DNA from: Streptomyces sp. GESEQ-4
GTDB lineage: Bacteria; Actinomycetota; Actinomycetes; Streptomycetales; Streptomycetaceae
Direction: 5' to 3'
DNA length: 64,000 nucleotides
Assembly (NCBI RefSeq): GCF_017948455.1
Contig: NZ_JAFFSU010000036.1
Coordinates: 1-64,000, forward strand
Shown: piece after piece, positions 1 to 8,073 of the stretch
Layout: every line of letters begins with the position of its first letter
Position numbering within the stretch: position 1 is the first letter of the stretch
Position numbers and translations under genes: made by a program
The notes under the pieces: generated by a model
What the model saw: only the letters and a program-made list of their open reading frames with translations
The model's database searches: none
Told to the model about the DNA's origin: nothing

Positions 1-834
1 AGCTGCGGGCCCGAGCGCAGGCAACAGCCCCTCGGCCGCCGCGCGTGTCAGTAGGCCCCGGACCGCCGCGTAGCCGTCCGGGCCGAGGTCGTGGGTGAAC
101 TCGTTGACGTACAGGCCGATGTGCTGGTCGGCGACGGACGGGTCCATTTCCTGGGCGTGTTCCATGACGTACGGGCGGGAGGCCTCGGGGTCGTCCCAGG
201 CGGCCTTCACGGAGGCGCGGATGGACTCGGCGAGCAGCCGCAGCGTGTCCGCGCCCAGCGACTTCTTCGCGATGATCGCGCCCAGCGGGATCGGCAGGCC
301 GGTGGTGTTCTCCCAGTGCTCGCCCATGTCGGCGAGCTTGTGCAGACCGTAGTTCTGGTACGTGAAGCGCGCCTCGTGGATGACGAGTCCCGCGTCGACC
401 TTTCCGTCCCGGACGGCCGGCATGATCTCGTGGAACGGCATCACCATGATCTCGCCGACGCCGTCCTCGACCGTGTCCGCCGCCCAGAGACGGAACAGCA
501 GATACGCCGTCGACCGCTCGCTCGGCACGGCGACCGTGCGGCCGGTGAGGTCGACCCCGGGCTCGCGGGTGAGGACGAGGGGCCCGCAACCCCGGCCCAG
601 CGCACCCCCGCACGGCAGCAGCCGGTACTCGTCGAGGACGTACGGCAGGACGGCGTACGACACCTTCAGCACGTCGAACTCGCCGCGCTCGGCCATGCCG
701 TTGGTGATGTCGATGTCCGCGAAGGTCACGTCGAGCGCGGGGGCGCCGGGGACGCGGCCGTGGGCGAGGGCCTCGAAGACGAAGGTGTCGTTCGGGCAGG
801 GGGAGTAGGCGATCTGCAGCGGCTCAGCGGTCAT
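1..834 (-). CDS. mqnD: 1,4-dihydroxy-6-naphthoate synthase MqnD (3' end outside window)
   Basis: Enzyme of the futalosine menaquinone pathway that converts cyclic dehypoxanthine futalosine to 1,4-dihydroxy-6-naphthoate in the cytosol. The translation begins MTAEPLQIAYSPCPNDTFVF; the SPCPNDTF segment at residues 10-17 is typical of MqnD. A periplasmic-binding-protein-like fold is expected. 278 codons are visible with no stop, so the C-terminus lies outside the window. The ATG at 834 lies inside the last codons of mqnB (11-base overlap), implying translational coupling. Confidence 0.93.
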   Translation of the reverse strand, partial: MTAEPLQIAYSPCPNDTFVFEALAHGRVPGAPALDVTFADIDITNGMAERGEFDVLKVSYAVLPYVLDEYRLLPCGGALGRGCGPLVLTREPGVDLTGRTVAVPSERSTAYLLFRLWAADTVEDGVGEIMVMPFHEIMPAVRDGKVDAGLVIHEARFTYQNYGLHKLADMGEHWENTTGLPIPLGAIIAKKSLGADTLRLLAESIRASVKAAWDDPEASRPYVMEHAQEMDPSVADQHIGLYVNEFTHDLGPDGYAAVRGLLTRAAAEGLLPALGPAA

Positions 835-1522
835 GCCTGTTCCAACTCTCCAGTACGGGCGCGAGCTTCCCGAAGCCTTCGGTGAGGGCGTCGAGGGCGT
901 CGGCAATGCGCCAGGCGGCACGGTCGCGCGGGCCGACGGGATTCGAGACGGCGCGGATCTCCAGCACGGGAACGCCGTGCGCGGCGGCGGCCTCGGCGAC
1001 GCCGAAGCCTTCCATCGCCTCGGCGAGGGCGGTGGGGTGTCGTTCCAGCAGGGCGGCGGCGCGGGCGGCGGTGCCGGTCACGGTGGAGACGGTGAGTACC
1101 GCGCCGGTACGGGCTCCGGTGGCCGCCGCGAGCTCTCGTACGAGTGAATCCGGCGGGCGATGGGTGACGGCGCCGAAGCCCAGCTCCGTGACCGGCAGAA
1201 AGCCGTCGGGCGTCTCGGCGCCCAGGTCGGCGGCGGTGATCTCGTCGGCGACGACGAGGGAGCCGACGGGGGCGGACGGCTGGAAACCGCCGCCGATTCC
1301 AGCCGAGATCACCAGGTCGTACGAGGCTCTGGCGAGGGCTGTCGCGGTGTGGGCGGCGGCGCGGGCGGGACCGACTCCGACGGCGAGGACGTCACCGGGG
1401 AACGGGACCGTGAACGCCCGTGCCACCGCGTCCCGTTCGGCCGGGACGGCGGTGGCTACGAGGACACGGAGGACACGTACGGCAGGCGTGGTCAGTCGTC
1501 CTTCTTCAGCTTGAAGGACCAC
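824..1522 (-). CDS. mqnB: futalosine hydrolase MqnB
   Basis: Nucleoside-phosphorylase-like hydrolase that removes hypoxanthine from futalosine, one step before the MqnC/MqnD steps. The core starts RVLVATAVPAERDAV and continues with SAGIGGGFQP and a C-terminal EAMEGFGVAEAA segment that resembles the purine-binding motif of the family. The start is uncertain. The coordinate uses the in-frame GTG at 1522, inside the upstream lipoprotein gene. A CTG at 1495, overlapping that gene's stop and preceded by AAGAAGG, would give a more typical N-terminus. It overlaps mqnD downstream, forming an operon. Confidence 0.88.
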   Translation of the reverse strand: MVLQAEEGRLTTPAVRVLRVLVATAVPAERDAVARAFTVPFPGDVLAVGVGPARAAAHTATALARASYDLVISAGIGGGFQPSAPVGSLVVADEITAADLGAETPDGFLPVTELGFGAVTHRPPDSLVRELAAATGARTGAVLTVSTVTGTAARAAALLERHPTALAEAMEGFGVAEAAAAHGVPVLEIRAVSNPVGPRDRAAWRIADALDALTEGFGKLAPVLESWNRHDR

Positions 1523-1977
1523 AGACCGGTGACCGTGTTGCTGTTCTTCTTGCCGTCGGCCGCCTTGATGGAGACCAGGGTCGAGTCGCCCTGGGCGCCG
1601 TACTGGGCGTTGAAGAACACGCTGCCCGGGATCGTGCGGTACGTCTTGTCGGTGTCCTCGGTGAGCGGCTGACCGTTCATCAGGATCGTCCAGCGCTTCT
1701 CGGCGACCTCGGGGTCGACACCGAAGCGGACGGTTTCGTCCGGGTCCACGGTGATCGACTTGACGCCGGTGTCCCTCAGGCACTTCGTCAGGTCCGCGGA
1801 CTTCAGGGCCTCGCCCTCACCACCGCAGGTGGCCTCCTCGCTGACCGAGGAGGTGCCGACGGTGATCGTGGACATCGGGGTCGGCTTGTCACAGGCCGAC
1901 AGGACGAGCAGTCCGGCGGATACGGCGCCGGCGGCGGCGACAGCGCGGCGGCGTCGCACAGCGGATTGCATGGTCAT
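1492..1977 (-). CDS. DUF2771 family lipoprotein
   Basis: 161-residue exported protein. An Arg-rich n-region (RRRR at 8-11) and hydrophobic stretch end in the lipobox LSAC with Cys29 as lipidation site, so it should be anchored on the outer face of the membrane. The mature part has two further Cys residues and ends in a Lys-rich tail. Composition and size fit the actinobacterial DUF2771 family, whose function is unknown. It is the first gene of a minus-strand run into mqnB and mqnD, with its stop overlapping mqnB. Confidence 0.82.
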   Translation of the reverse strand: MTMQSAVRRRRAVAAAGAVSAGLLVLSACDKPTPMSTITVGTSSVSEEATCGGEGEALKSADLTKCLRDTGVKSITVDPDETVRFGVDPEVAEKRWTILMNGQPLTEDTDKTYRTIPGSVFFNAQYGAQGDSTLVSIKAADGKKNSNTVTGLWSFKLKKDD

Positions 1978-2050
1978 GGGCGAAGGCTATCGGGCGCGTT
2001 CCCGCTCCGCTGGAGGTGGGGTGACGAATCTGCGGGTCGGTGGGGGCTGA

Positions 2051-2085
2051 GCGCGCAGTTCCCCGCGCCCCTTACGGGGCGCTCC
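2051..2085 (-). repeat. dispersed palindromic repeat, copy A (terminator-like)
   Basis: Hairpin GCGCCCC-TTAC-GGGGCGC at 2065-2082 flanked by the ...ttccccgcg... tail that recurs, in inverse orientation, at four other sites in this window. It sits directly after the stop of the MFS gene (2088) and could act as its terminator. Confidence 0.75.
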
Positions 2086-2087
2086 AG

Positions 2088-3491
2088 TCACTCCAAGTGC
2101 GTCCGTGCCGAGCCGCCCTGCCTGGCCGATCTGAGTAGGCCGCGGACCGTGGTCAGCCAGCCGGCGGCGACGATCGCGGCGGCCACCGAGAGGCCGAAGC
2201 CGCCCTTGAGGGGCAGGACGATGCCGACCGCGCCGCCGAACACCCACGACACCTGGAGCAGCGTCTCGGAGCGGGCGAAGGCGGAGGTGCGGACCGTCTC
2301 CGGTACGTCCCGCTGGATCAGCGCGTCCAGGGACAGCTTGGCCAGCGCCTGCGCGAACCCGGCGGAGGCCGCCAGGACCGCCACCATCGCGGCCCCGAAG
2401 AAGATCGCCGCGGCGATCGCCGCACCGAGCACGAACGCCACCACCGTCACGATGATGATCTCCGGCGCCCGTGACCTGAGCCACGCCCCGACCGCCGTAC
2501 CGATCGCGTTGCCCGCGCCCGCCGAGACCGCCACGATGCCCAGCGACACCGCCGCGCTCTCCCCGGTCAGCGGATGCTCGCGCAGCAGGAACGCCAGGAA
2601 GAAGATCAGGAAGCCGGAGAGACAGCGCAGGGCGGCGTTGGCGCCGAGGGCGTGGGTGACGGCGATACCGACGGTGCGCAGCCCGGGACGCTTGACGGGC
2701 TTGCGGTGCGGGCCGTGCAGATGCTCCTCGTCGGCGGCGAGCAGCGCCGTGTCCTCACCCTTCGCCGAGTCGACCTTCGGCGGCAGGGAGAAGGAGAGGA
2801 ACGTACCGGCAACGAAGATCACGAAGGCACCGTAGAGCGGCCATCGATCCCCGACGGACTGCAGTCCGGCCCCGATCGGCGCGGCCACACCGGTGGCGAG
2901 GAGCCCGCCGAGCGTGACCCGCGAGTTGGCTTTCACCAGCGAGAAGCGGGGTGGCAGGAGCCGCGGCACGACGGCACTTCTGACCACGCCGTACGCCTTG
3001 GACGCGACCAGCACGCCCAGCGCCGCCGGGTACAGCTCGATGGAGCCGGTGCTGACCGCACCGGCCAGGATCAGCGCGAGCAGCGCCCGGGCCATCATCG
3101 CCATCGCCATCGCGGCGCGGCGGCCGTGCGGGATGCGGTCGAGGAGCGGGCCGATCACGGGGGCCAGCAGCGTGAACGGCGCCATGGTGATACCGAGGTA
3201 CAGCGCGACCCGGCCGCGGGCCTCGTCGGTGGGGACGGAGAAGAAGACGGTGGAGGCCAGGGCGACGGTGATCATCATGTCCCCGGCGCCGTTCACCCCA
3301 TGGAGCTCGATCAGCTTGCCGAGCCCGGACTCACCGGCACCCTGCGCATGCGTGGCCTTCCGGATACCGCGGGCGGTGCCCGTCACCGGGAAGTGCAGCG
3401 CACGGCCCACCGAACGCAGCGACCCACTCACCCGGCTCCCCTTGATCCCACCGACACGGGTGGCACCGTGGGGCGTCCTTGCACCTGCCAT
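2088..3491 (-). CDS. MFS transporter
   Basis: 467-residue membrane protein with about ten to twelve hydrophobic segments, for example TVFFSVPTDEARGR to VIGPLLDRIPHGRR, where the loop after TM2 carries the D-R-x-x-x-G-R-R pattern of major facilitator proteins. The substrate cannot be inferred. The start is the ATG at 3491 (MAGARTPHG); an upstream in-frame ATG at 3551 is less likely because it runs through the repeat-rich intergenic region. A long hydrophilic N-terminus of about 60 residues precedes TM1. It is followed by repeat copy A. Confidence 0.85.
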   Translation of the reverse strand: MAGARTPHGATRVGGIKGSRVSGSLRSVGRALHFPVTGTARGIRKATHAQGAGESGLGKLIELHGVNGAGDMMITVALASTVFFSVPTDEARGRVALYLGITMAPFTLLAPVIGPLLDRIPHGRRAAMAMAMMARALLALILAGAVSTGSIELYPAALGVLVASKAYGVVRSAVVPRLLPPRFSLVKANSRVTLGGLLATGVAAPIGAGLQSVGDRWPLYGAFVIFVAGTFLSFSLPPKVDSAKGEDTALLAADEEHLHGPHRKPVKRPGLRTVGIAVTHALGANAALRCLSGFLIFFLAFLLREHPLTGESAAVSLGIVAVSAGAGNAIGTAVGAWLRSRAPEIIIVTVVAFVLGAAIAAAIFFGAAMVAVLAASAGFAQALAKLSLDALIQRDVPETVRTSAFARSETLLQVSWVFGGAVGIVLPLKGGFGLSVAAAIVAAGWLTTVRGLLRSARQGGSARTHLE

Positions 3492-3575
3492 TCCGCCATA
3501 GTGCCCCGAGATGCCCGCGGGTAGTGCGGTTACGGCACGGAAGCGCCGCACTTTTGCATAGTTTCGGTCTCTGCA

Positions 3576-3640
3576 GCGCCCCGAAAGGGGCGCGGGGCTG
3601 TATCAATTTGCGGCTCCGCCGCGGGGCGCGACCAGCCCCC
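3576..3640 (+). repeat. dispersed palindromic repeat, copy B
   Basis: Hairpin GCGCCCC-GAAA-GGGGCGC at 3576-3593, followed by a second hairpin GCGGC-TCC-GCCGC at 3610-3622, with GGGGCTG (3594-3600) able to pair with CAGCCCC (3633-3639). This is the long form of the repeat, nearly identical to copy C at 14291. Confidence 0.8.
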
Positions 3641-3954
3641 ACGAAGCCGCACCCGCCAGACGGCAGAACGTCCCACATCAGAAGGCGCACACAAACGCCC
3701 CCGAGCCTCAAGAACCCACGGAAACCCAAGTCGGTGTAGGCCCAGCGCCAGCGAACAGGTAGCGTGCGTAGCGCGTCGTGGCGAACGTTCTCGGCCGCGC
3801 GCCTCTCGGTCATCCCGCAGAATGGATGGAGCAGGTGCGCCCGAGCACGATCGGGCGCGGACGTCGACGCGGCCCCATGGTCCGCTCCGTTCCGCCCGAC
3901 CGCCTTCAGGCAAAGGCGCACCCGAGAGACTGGCGTAGGAGAGAAGCGATACCA
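3641..3954. other. intergenic region without a recognisable gene
   Basis: No frame with Streptomyces-like third-position bias is apparent. It contains an 8-bp hairpin with arms GCGCCCGA/TCGGGCGC at 3837-3858 in the leader of the DUF3027 gene. The leader promoter could not be placed. Confidence 0.4.
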
Positions 3955-4881
3955 GTGAGCGCAGCGACCACGCGAAGCCGCACCCCCGACCGCCTGTGTG
4001 CCGAGGCCGTCGACCTCGCCCGCTCCGCCGCCGAGGAGGCCGCCGCGCCCGGTGTCGTCGGCGAGCACGCGGGGCTGGTGTCGGAAGGCGACCGTGTCGT
4101 CACGCACTTCTTCGAGTGCAAGGAACTCGGCTACCGCGGCTGGCGCTGGGCCGTCACCGTGGCCCGCGCCTCCCGCGCGAAGTTCGTCACGCTGGACGAG
4201 GTGGTGCTGCTCCCCGGCCCGGACGCGCTGCTGGCCCCCGAGTGGGTGCCGTGGAGCGAGCGGCTGCGCCCCGGTGACATGGGCCCCGGCGATCTGCTGC
4301 CCACCGACGCGGAGGATCTGCGTCTGGAGCCCGGCTACACCGGCGAGGACGAGCCGCCGCCCAACTCCGTCCTGTCGCACGAGATGGCCGAGCTGGTCGA
4401 GGCGGAGGACGCGGAGGTGACGGCGGGCCCGCCGTCGAACTTCTCCGTGACGCCCTCGCGCGGCTCGATCGCGTCGGTCGCGGAGGAACTCGGCATGCGC
4501 CGGGCCCGCGTCCTGTCCCGCTACGGCCTGCATGTCGCCGCCGACCGCTGGGAGGACGCGTACGGCCCCAAGACCGCGATGGCCCAGGCCGCACCGGCGT
4601 CCTGCGTGAGCTGCGGCTTCCTCGCGCCGATCGGCGGCGCGATGGGACAGGCCTTCGGGGTGTGCGCGAACGAGTTCTCACCGGCGGACGGCCACGTCGT
4701 GTCCCTCGCCTACGGCTGCGGCGGCCACTCCGAGGCAGCGGTCATGCCGAAGCCGCCCCGGCCGGCCCCGCCGGTCATCGACGAGACCCGAGTGGACCCC
4801 TTCCCGCTGCGGCCCTCCCCGGATTCCGGGTCGGTGCCGATCGGGACGGACGAGGAGTCCGTGGAGCTCGGGCACTCGTAG
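3955..4881 (+). CDS. DUF3027 domain protein
   Basis: 308-residue cytosolic protein of the DUF3027 family, function unknown. The N-terminal part carries the conserved FFECKELGYRGWRWAVTVAR block around residues 57-76. The C-terminal part has CVSC, a further Cys in GVCANEF and YGCGGHSE, an arrangement that could bind a metal. An acidic linker (about residues 115-160) separates the halves. The start is GTG 3955, preceded by TAGGAGAG; an upstream in-frame ATG at 3778 has no such signal. Confidence 0.85.
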   Translation: MSAATTRSRTPDRLCAEAVDLARSAAEEAAAPGVVGEHAGLVSEGDRVVTHFFECKELGYRGWRWAVTVARASRAKFVTLDEVVLLPGPDALLAPEWVPWSERLRPGDMGPGDLLPTDAEDLRLEPGYTGEDEPPPNSVLSHEMAELVEAEDAEVTAGPPSNFSVTPSRGSIASVAEELGMRRARVLSRYGLHVAADRWEDAYGPKTAMAQAAPASCVSCGFLAPIGGAMGQAFGVCANEFSPADGHVVSLAYGCGGHSEAAVMPKPPRPAPPVIDETRVDPFPLRPSPDSGSVPIGTDEESVELGHS

Positions 4882-4915
4882 CTTTGGGTGCGGTGGGTGA
4901 GAGGCGCCTCGCCTC

Positions 4916-5185
4916 TCACCTGGACCTGTCGTCGACGCGGTAGGCCATGCACCGATCCCAGCCGTCACGAACGGGCACGACGTCAAAGACACCGTCATGG
5001 GCGTACAGCCTGCAGGTCCCCGCCCTGGCCCAGAGAAAGTCCGCGTCGGCGCCACCGACCACGGTGTCCGTCTCGGTGGCTGCCGTGGCTGGCGTGGCCA
5101 CCGTGGCTGCCAGGGCCAGCACTGCCGCGCCGGCCCCCGCGAGGATCTTCGTTCGGGTGATCCTCGGTCTGGTTGGTGCGTTCAT
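4916..5185 (-). CDS. small secreted protein, unknown function
   Basis: 89 residues beginning MNAPTRPRITRTKILAGAGA with a classical signal peptide; cleavage is likely after an Ala-rich stretch near residue 36 (ATPATAA). The mature part is about 50 residues with two Cys that could form a disulfide (TCRLYAH and DRCMAYR). ATG 5185 is preceded by GGGGAGAAG. No family recognised. The stop is 34 bases from the DUF3027 stop (convergent). Confidence 0.75.
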   Translation of the reverse strand: MNAPTRPRITRTKILAGAGAAVLALAATVATPATAATETDTVVGGADADFLWARAGTCRLYAHDGVFDVVPVRDGWDRCMAYRVDDRSR

Positions 5186-5364
5186 GGACTTCTCCCCGTC
5201 CGAGAGCCGATCCCCCCGTTCGGGGGGCGGATGTTCTGTGGTCCACGGTGGCCCCGCCCCCTCGTGGCGACCATTCGGCATTCCGCGAATCCTTCGGGCC
5301 CCGCTCTCCGGTGAACGGGCGTACCTTCGAAGCAGGCCGGGGGCCGGGGAAGGGGGGTGCGGTC

Positions 5365-6102
5365 ATGAGCCGTCACTCGATCACCGAGGGCCACATGCGG
5401 GCGATGCTCGACGTCATCGACGAGGCGCGGCACGACAAGGGGGACGAGGTCCCGCCGCGGTCGCTGCTGGAGGGGCTGGGGCGACTGGTGCCCTGCGACC
5501 TGGCGGAGTTCGGCGAGGTGGATCTGCCCACCCGGTGCTTCTTCGGGGACCAGGAGGTGGAGTACGGCGGCCACTACCCCGTGCCGGACAGCGAACTCTG
5601 GTGGCGGTTCAAGCACCAGCATCCCCACTGCGTCGCGGTAGAACGAAGCCACGGTGATCTGGAGGTTTCCCAGCTGACGGACTGGATGGCCACGCGGGAG
5701 TTCCGGAACCTGGCCTTGTACACCGACTACTTGCGCCCCTTCCCCAACATGCTCGTGGTGCCCCTGCCCACCGCCCCCGGCCGCATGCGCATGTACTCCT
5801 TCAGCCGCGAGAGCACGCGCCCCTTCACCGAACGGGACAGGCTCACACTGGAGTTGTTGCGCCCGCATCTGTACGACATCTACCGCGAGGCCTCCCGGCG
5901 ACGGCAGACGCCCGTACGGTTGACGCTCCGCGAACTCGACGTCATGCGTGCCGTGGCGAAGGGGCTGAGCAACGACGCCATCGCCCGGCAGATAGTGGTC
6001 GAGCAGAGCACGGTCCGCAAACACCTGGAGAACGTCTACCGCAAGCTCGGCGTCTCGAGCCGTACGGCGGCCGTCGCGCGGGTGTTCCCCGAGACACCGT
6101 GA
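5365..6102 (+). CDS. LuxR-family (GerE-type HTH) transcriptional regulator
   Basis: 245 residues. The C-terminal HTH spans about residues 183-240 (LTLRELDVMRAVAKGLSNDAIARQIVVEQSTVRKHLENVYRKLG), the signature of LuxR/NarL effector domains. The N-terminal 170 residues look like a GAF-type sensory domain rather than a response-regulator receiver, since no phospho-acceptor Asp motif is seen. Start ATG 5365. It is divergent from the small secreted protein gene, with 179 bases between, so it might control that gene. The target is unknown. Confidence 0.85.
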   Translation: MSRHSITEGHMRAMLDVIDEARHDKGDEVPPRSLLEGLGRLVPCDLAEFGEVDLPTRCFFGDQEVEYGGHYPVPDSELWWRFKHQHPHCVAVERSHGDLEVSQLTDWMATREFRNLALYTDYLRPFPNMLVVPLPTAPGRMRMYSFSRESTRPFTERDRLTLELLRPHLYDIYREASRRRQTPVRLTLRELDVMRAVAKGLSNDAIARQIVVEQSTVRKHLENVYRKLGVSSRTAAVARVFPETP

Positions 6103-6164
6103 CACCGGACCGCCAGAGTGCGGGTCCCGGCCCGGCCTACCCGGCCGTGAGCCACACTTGATCC

Positions 6165-7007
6165 ATGAGGCAGCACGATCTTTTCGGCGCCGCACTTCGG
6201 GAGCGGCGAGAAAGTACCGACCCTGCCGCGGTTGCCCTCACCGCAAAAGGCCGACGTCGCACTCGCGGACTGCGCAGAGAGGAACTTGCCGACCTGGCCG
6301 GCGTCTCGTCGGACTACATCAGGCGGCTCGAGCAGGGCTGGAGCCACCCCTCGGCCAGTGTCGTGAACGCCCTCGCCCGGGCGTTACGCGTGGACCGGGC
6401 CGAGTACGAGCACTTCTGTGCGCTGGCGGGGCACGCTCCCGCTGACGGACCGGTCCCTCGTGACATGGGTCCGGGTGCGCGACGGCTGCTTGAGCGTCTT
6501 GAGGGCACGCCAGTGTGCGTCTGCGACGCGACGTGGACGGTGGTCGCCTGGAACAGCGCCTGGCAGGCGCTGGCGTGCGGGGAGCAGACGTCACACACCT
6601 GGGATCGGAACCTCGCGTGGCGGGCCTTCAATCCGAAGTCCGGTCGCGTCCGCAGGTCTGCCGAACAGGCGGCCAGGTTCGAAGCGATGCTGGCAGCGGA
6701 GCTTCGGACCGCGTCACTGCGCTACCCCGCGGACGACACCCTCGCCGCCCTGATCGATGAGCTGCGGAGTACGAGTCGATCGTTCTCCACCTTGTGGAGC
6801 AGGGCGAGGGCCGTTACCCACCAGGATGACCGTTCCGTACTCAGCCATCCCGAGGTGGGTGACATCGCCCTGGACTGCGACCTGTTGACGGTTCGGGACA
6901 GCGACCTGCGGGCCATGGTCTTCACTGCGCAGCCGGATTCCGACGATGCCGGCCGGCTCAGCGAGCTCGTCGGCGGTTCGGGGCGCGGGCCGACTTCGAA
7001 GGTGTGA
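6165..7007 (+). CDS. XRE-family regulator with MmyB-like ligand-binding domain
   Basis: 280 residues. The HTH is at about 35-85 (RRTRGLRREELADLAGVSSDYIRRLEQG), followed by the C-terminal domain typical of MmyB-like regulators: GTPVCVCDATWTVVAWNSAW, then NLAWRAF, and the HPEVGDIALDCDLL motif near the end. Such domains are proposed to bind a small ligand. Only 74 bases separate it from the NTF2-like gene downstream, so the two may be co-transcribed. A polycistronic or autoregulatory role is inferred only. Confidence 0.87.
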   Translation: MRQHDLFGAALRERRESTDPAAVALTAKGRRRTRGLRREELADLAGVSSDYIRRLEQGWSHPSASVVNALARALRVDRAEYEHFCALAGHAPADGPVPRDMGPGARRLLERLEGTPVCVCDATWTVVAWNSAWQALACGEQTSHTWDRNLAWRAFNPKSGRVRRSAEQAARFEAMLAAELRTASLRYPADDTLAALIDELRSTSRSFSTLWSRARAVTHQDDRSVLSHPEVGDIALDCDLLTVRDSDLRAMVFTAQPDSDDAGRLSELVGGSGRGPTSKV

Positions 7008-7081
7008 CAGTTTGGCCCAGGCTGACCCCGCAGCCCCGTTGCCATCCTTGATCGACCCCATGGATGGAGACGGAGATCTCG

Positions 7082-7459
7082 GTGAGCGGTACGGAAATCC
7101 TGCAGCGCATGGAAAAGGCAATGAACGCGCACGACTTGGACGAATTCGTCGACTGCTTCACCGAGGACTTCGTCTCGGAGCTTCCGCTCCATCCCCAGCG
7201 GAATTTCGTGGGTCGCGAGACCGTCCGGAAGAACTGGGGCGGACTCTTCGCGCACGTTCCGGACCTCGTGGGGACTGTCCTGCGGTCCGTCGAGGACGGT
7301 GACCGGATCTGGAGCGAGTGGGAGATTCGCGGGAACACGCAGGCCGGGGTGGAGTACCTGGCGCGTGGTGCGGCCATCCATGGCCTCCGCGACGGGCGGC
7401 TGGCGTCGGTGCGGTTCTACCTGGACACCGTCGAGGACGTCACTGAGGCAGAGGGATAG
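7082..7459 (+). CDS. SnoaL-like / NTF2-like family protein
   Basis: About 125 residues with the cone-shaped NTF2-like fold pattern: an N-terminal helix (EILQRMEKAMNAHDLDEFVDCFTEDFVSE), then beta strands with DRIWSEWEIRG and DGRLASVRFYLD. Family members are polyketide cyclases, isomerases or non-enzymatic binders, so the substrate is unknown. Start chosen at GTG 7082 with GGAG at 7073-7076; ATG 7064 is in frame but lacks a ribosome-binding site. It ends one base before the convergent unknown gene. Confidence 0.75.
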   Translation: MSGTEILQRMEKAMNAHDLDEFVDCFTEDFVSELPLHPQRNFVGRETVRKNWGGLFAHVPDLVGTVLRSVEDGDRIWSEWEIRGNTQAGVEYLARGAAIHGLRDGRLASVRFYLDTVEDVTEAEG

Positions 7460-7460
7460 C

Positions 7461-7907
7461 TCAGCGGGCCATCCAGCGGTCCATCTCCCGCGCCCGCGTG
7501 TCCAGTGCGTCGATGGCGGCGGTCGACGCGGCCCGGGGATTGCCGGGAATCTGCACGTCGCACCGGCCGCCACCACGGATATGGCCGGTCCCCGGTTCGG
7601 GCATCTCCATCTCGATCCCCGCCCGCCGCGCCAGCGCGACCGCCGTCGCCACGAACCCTTCGGAGAGCGCGACGATCACGGAGTGCCCCGTCCCGCAATG
7701 CCAGGCGACCAGGCCGTGCACGAATTCCGCGTACACGGCCGGATCGACCTCGAGTGTGTCCGGGTCGCCCCAGTACCTGCCCTGGCCGATTCCCGAGGGC
7801 AGCTTCAGCTCCGCCTCGAAGACCTCGACCTGCCGCAGGAAGAGGCGGCCGGCCCCGTTCGACGGGTTCCACAGCGTCTCGTCGCCCATGTCGAAGTACT
7901 TGCTCAT
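7461..7907 (-). CDS. unknown protein
   Basis: 148 residues starting MSKYFDMGDETLWNPSNG, preceded by GAGGGGGAT. Soluble, with no signal peptide or membrane segment. A Cys-His pair occurs in AWHCGTGHSVIVAL and again a Cys in GGGRCDVQIPG. No family recognised. It is divergent from the sacsin-like ATPase gene (166 bases apart) and convergent with the NTF2-like gene; third-position GC supports it as real. Confidence 0.7.
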   Translation of the reverse strand: MSKYFDMGDETLWNPSNGAGRLFLRQVEVFEAELKLPSGIGQGRYWGDPDTLEVDPAVYAEFVHGLVAWHCGTGHSVIVALSEGFVATAVALARRAGIEMEMPEPGTGHIRGGGRCDVQIPGNPRAASTAAIDALDTRAREMDRWMAR

Positions 7908-8073
7908 CCCGATCCCCCTCTGCGGCCGCCCCGCCGCAGGGTAGAAGATCGGGCGGTTGGCAGGCATCCGAATAGGACGGTGCGAGTGCGGGTGAGTGGA
8001 CGGCGAACCGCAGCGTCCGCATCGCGCGATACCTTCATCCTCACGCTGATGAGGGCCGATGAGGAGAGACAAC

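Noticed and set aside
3530..3913. 128-codon minus-strand ORF between the MFS and DUF3027 genes
   Set aside because: It reads through repeat copy B and lacks codon bias or recognisable motifs.
5173..5364. N-terminal extension of the LuxR-type gene to an upstream ATG
   Set aside because: The extension overlaps the divergent gene's upstream region and reads as unstructured Pro/Arg sequence; ATG 5365 starts the conserved part.
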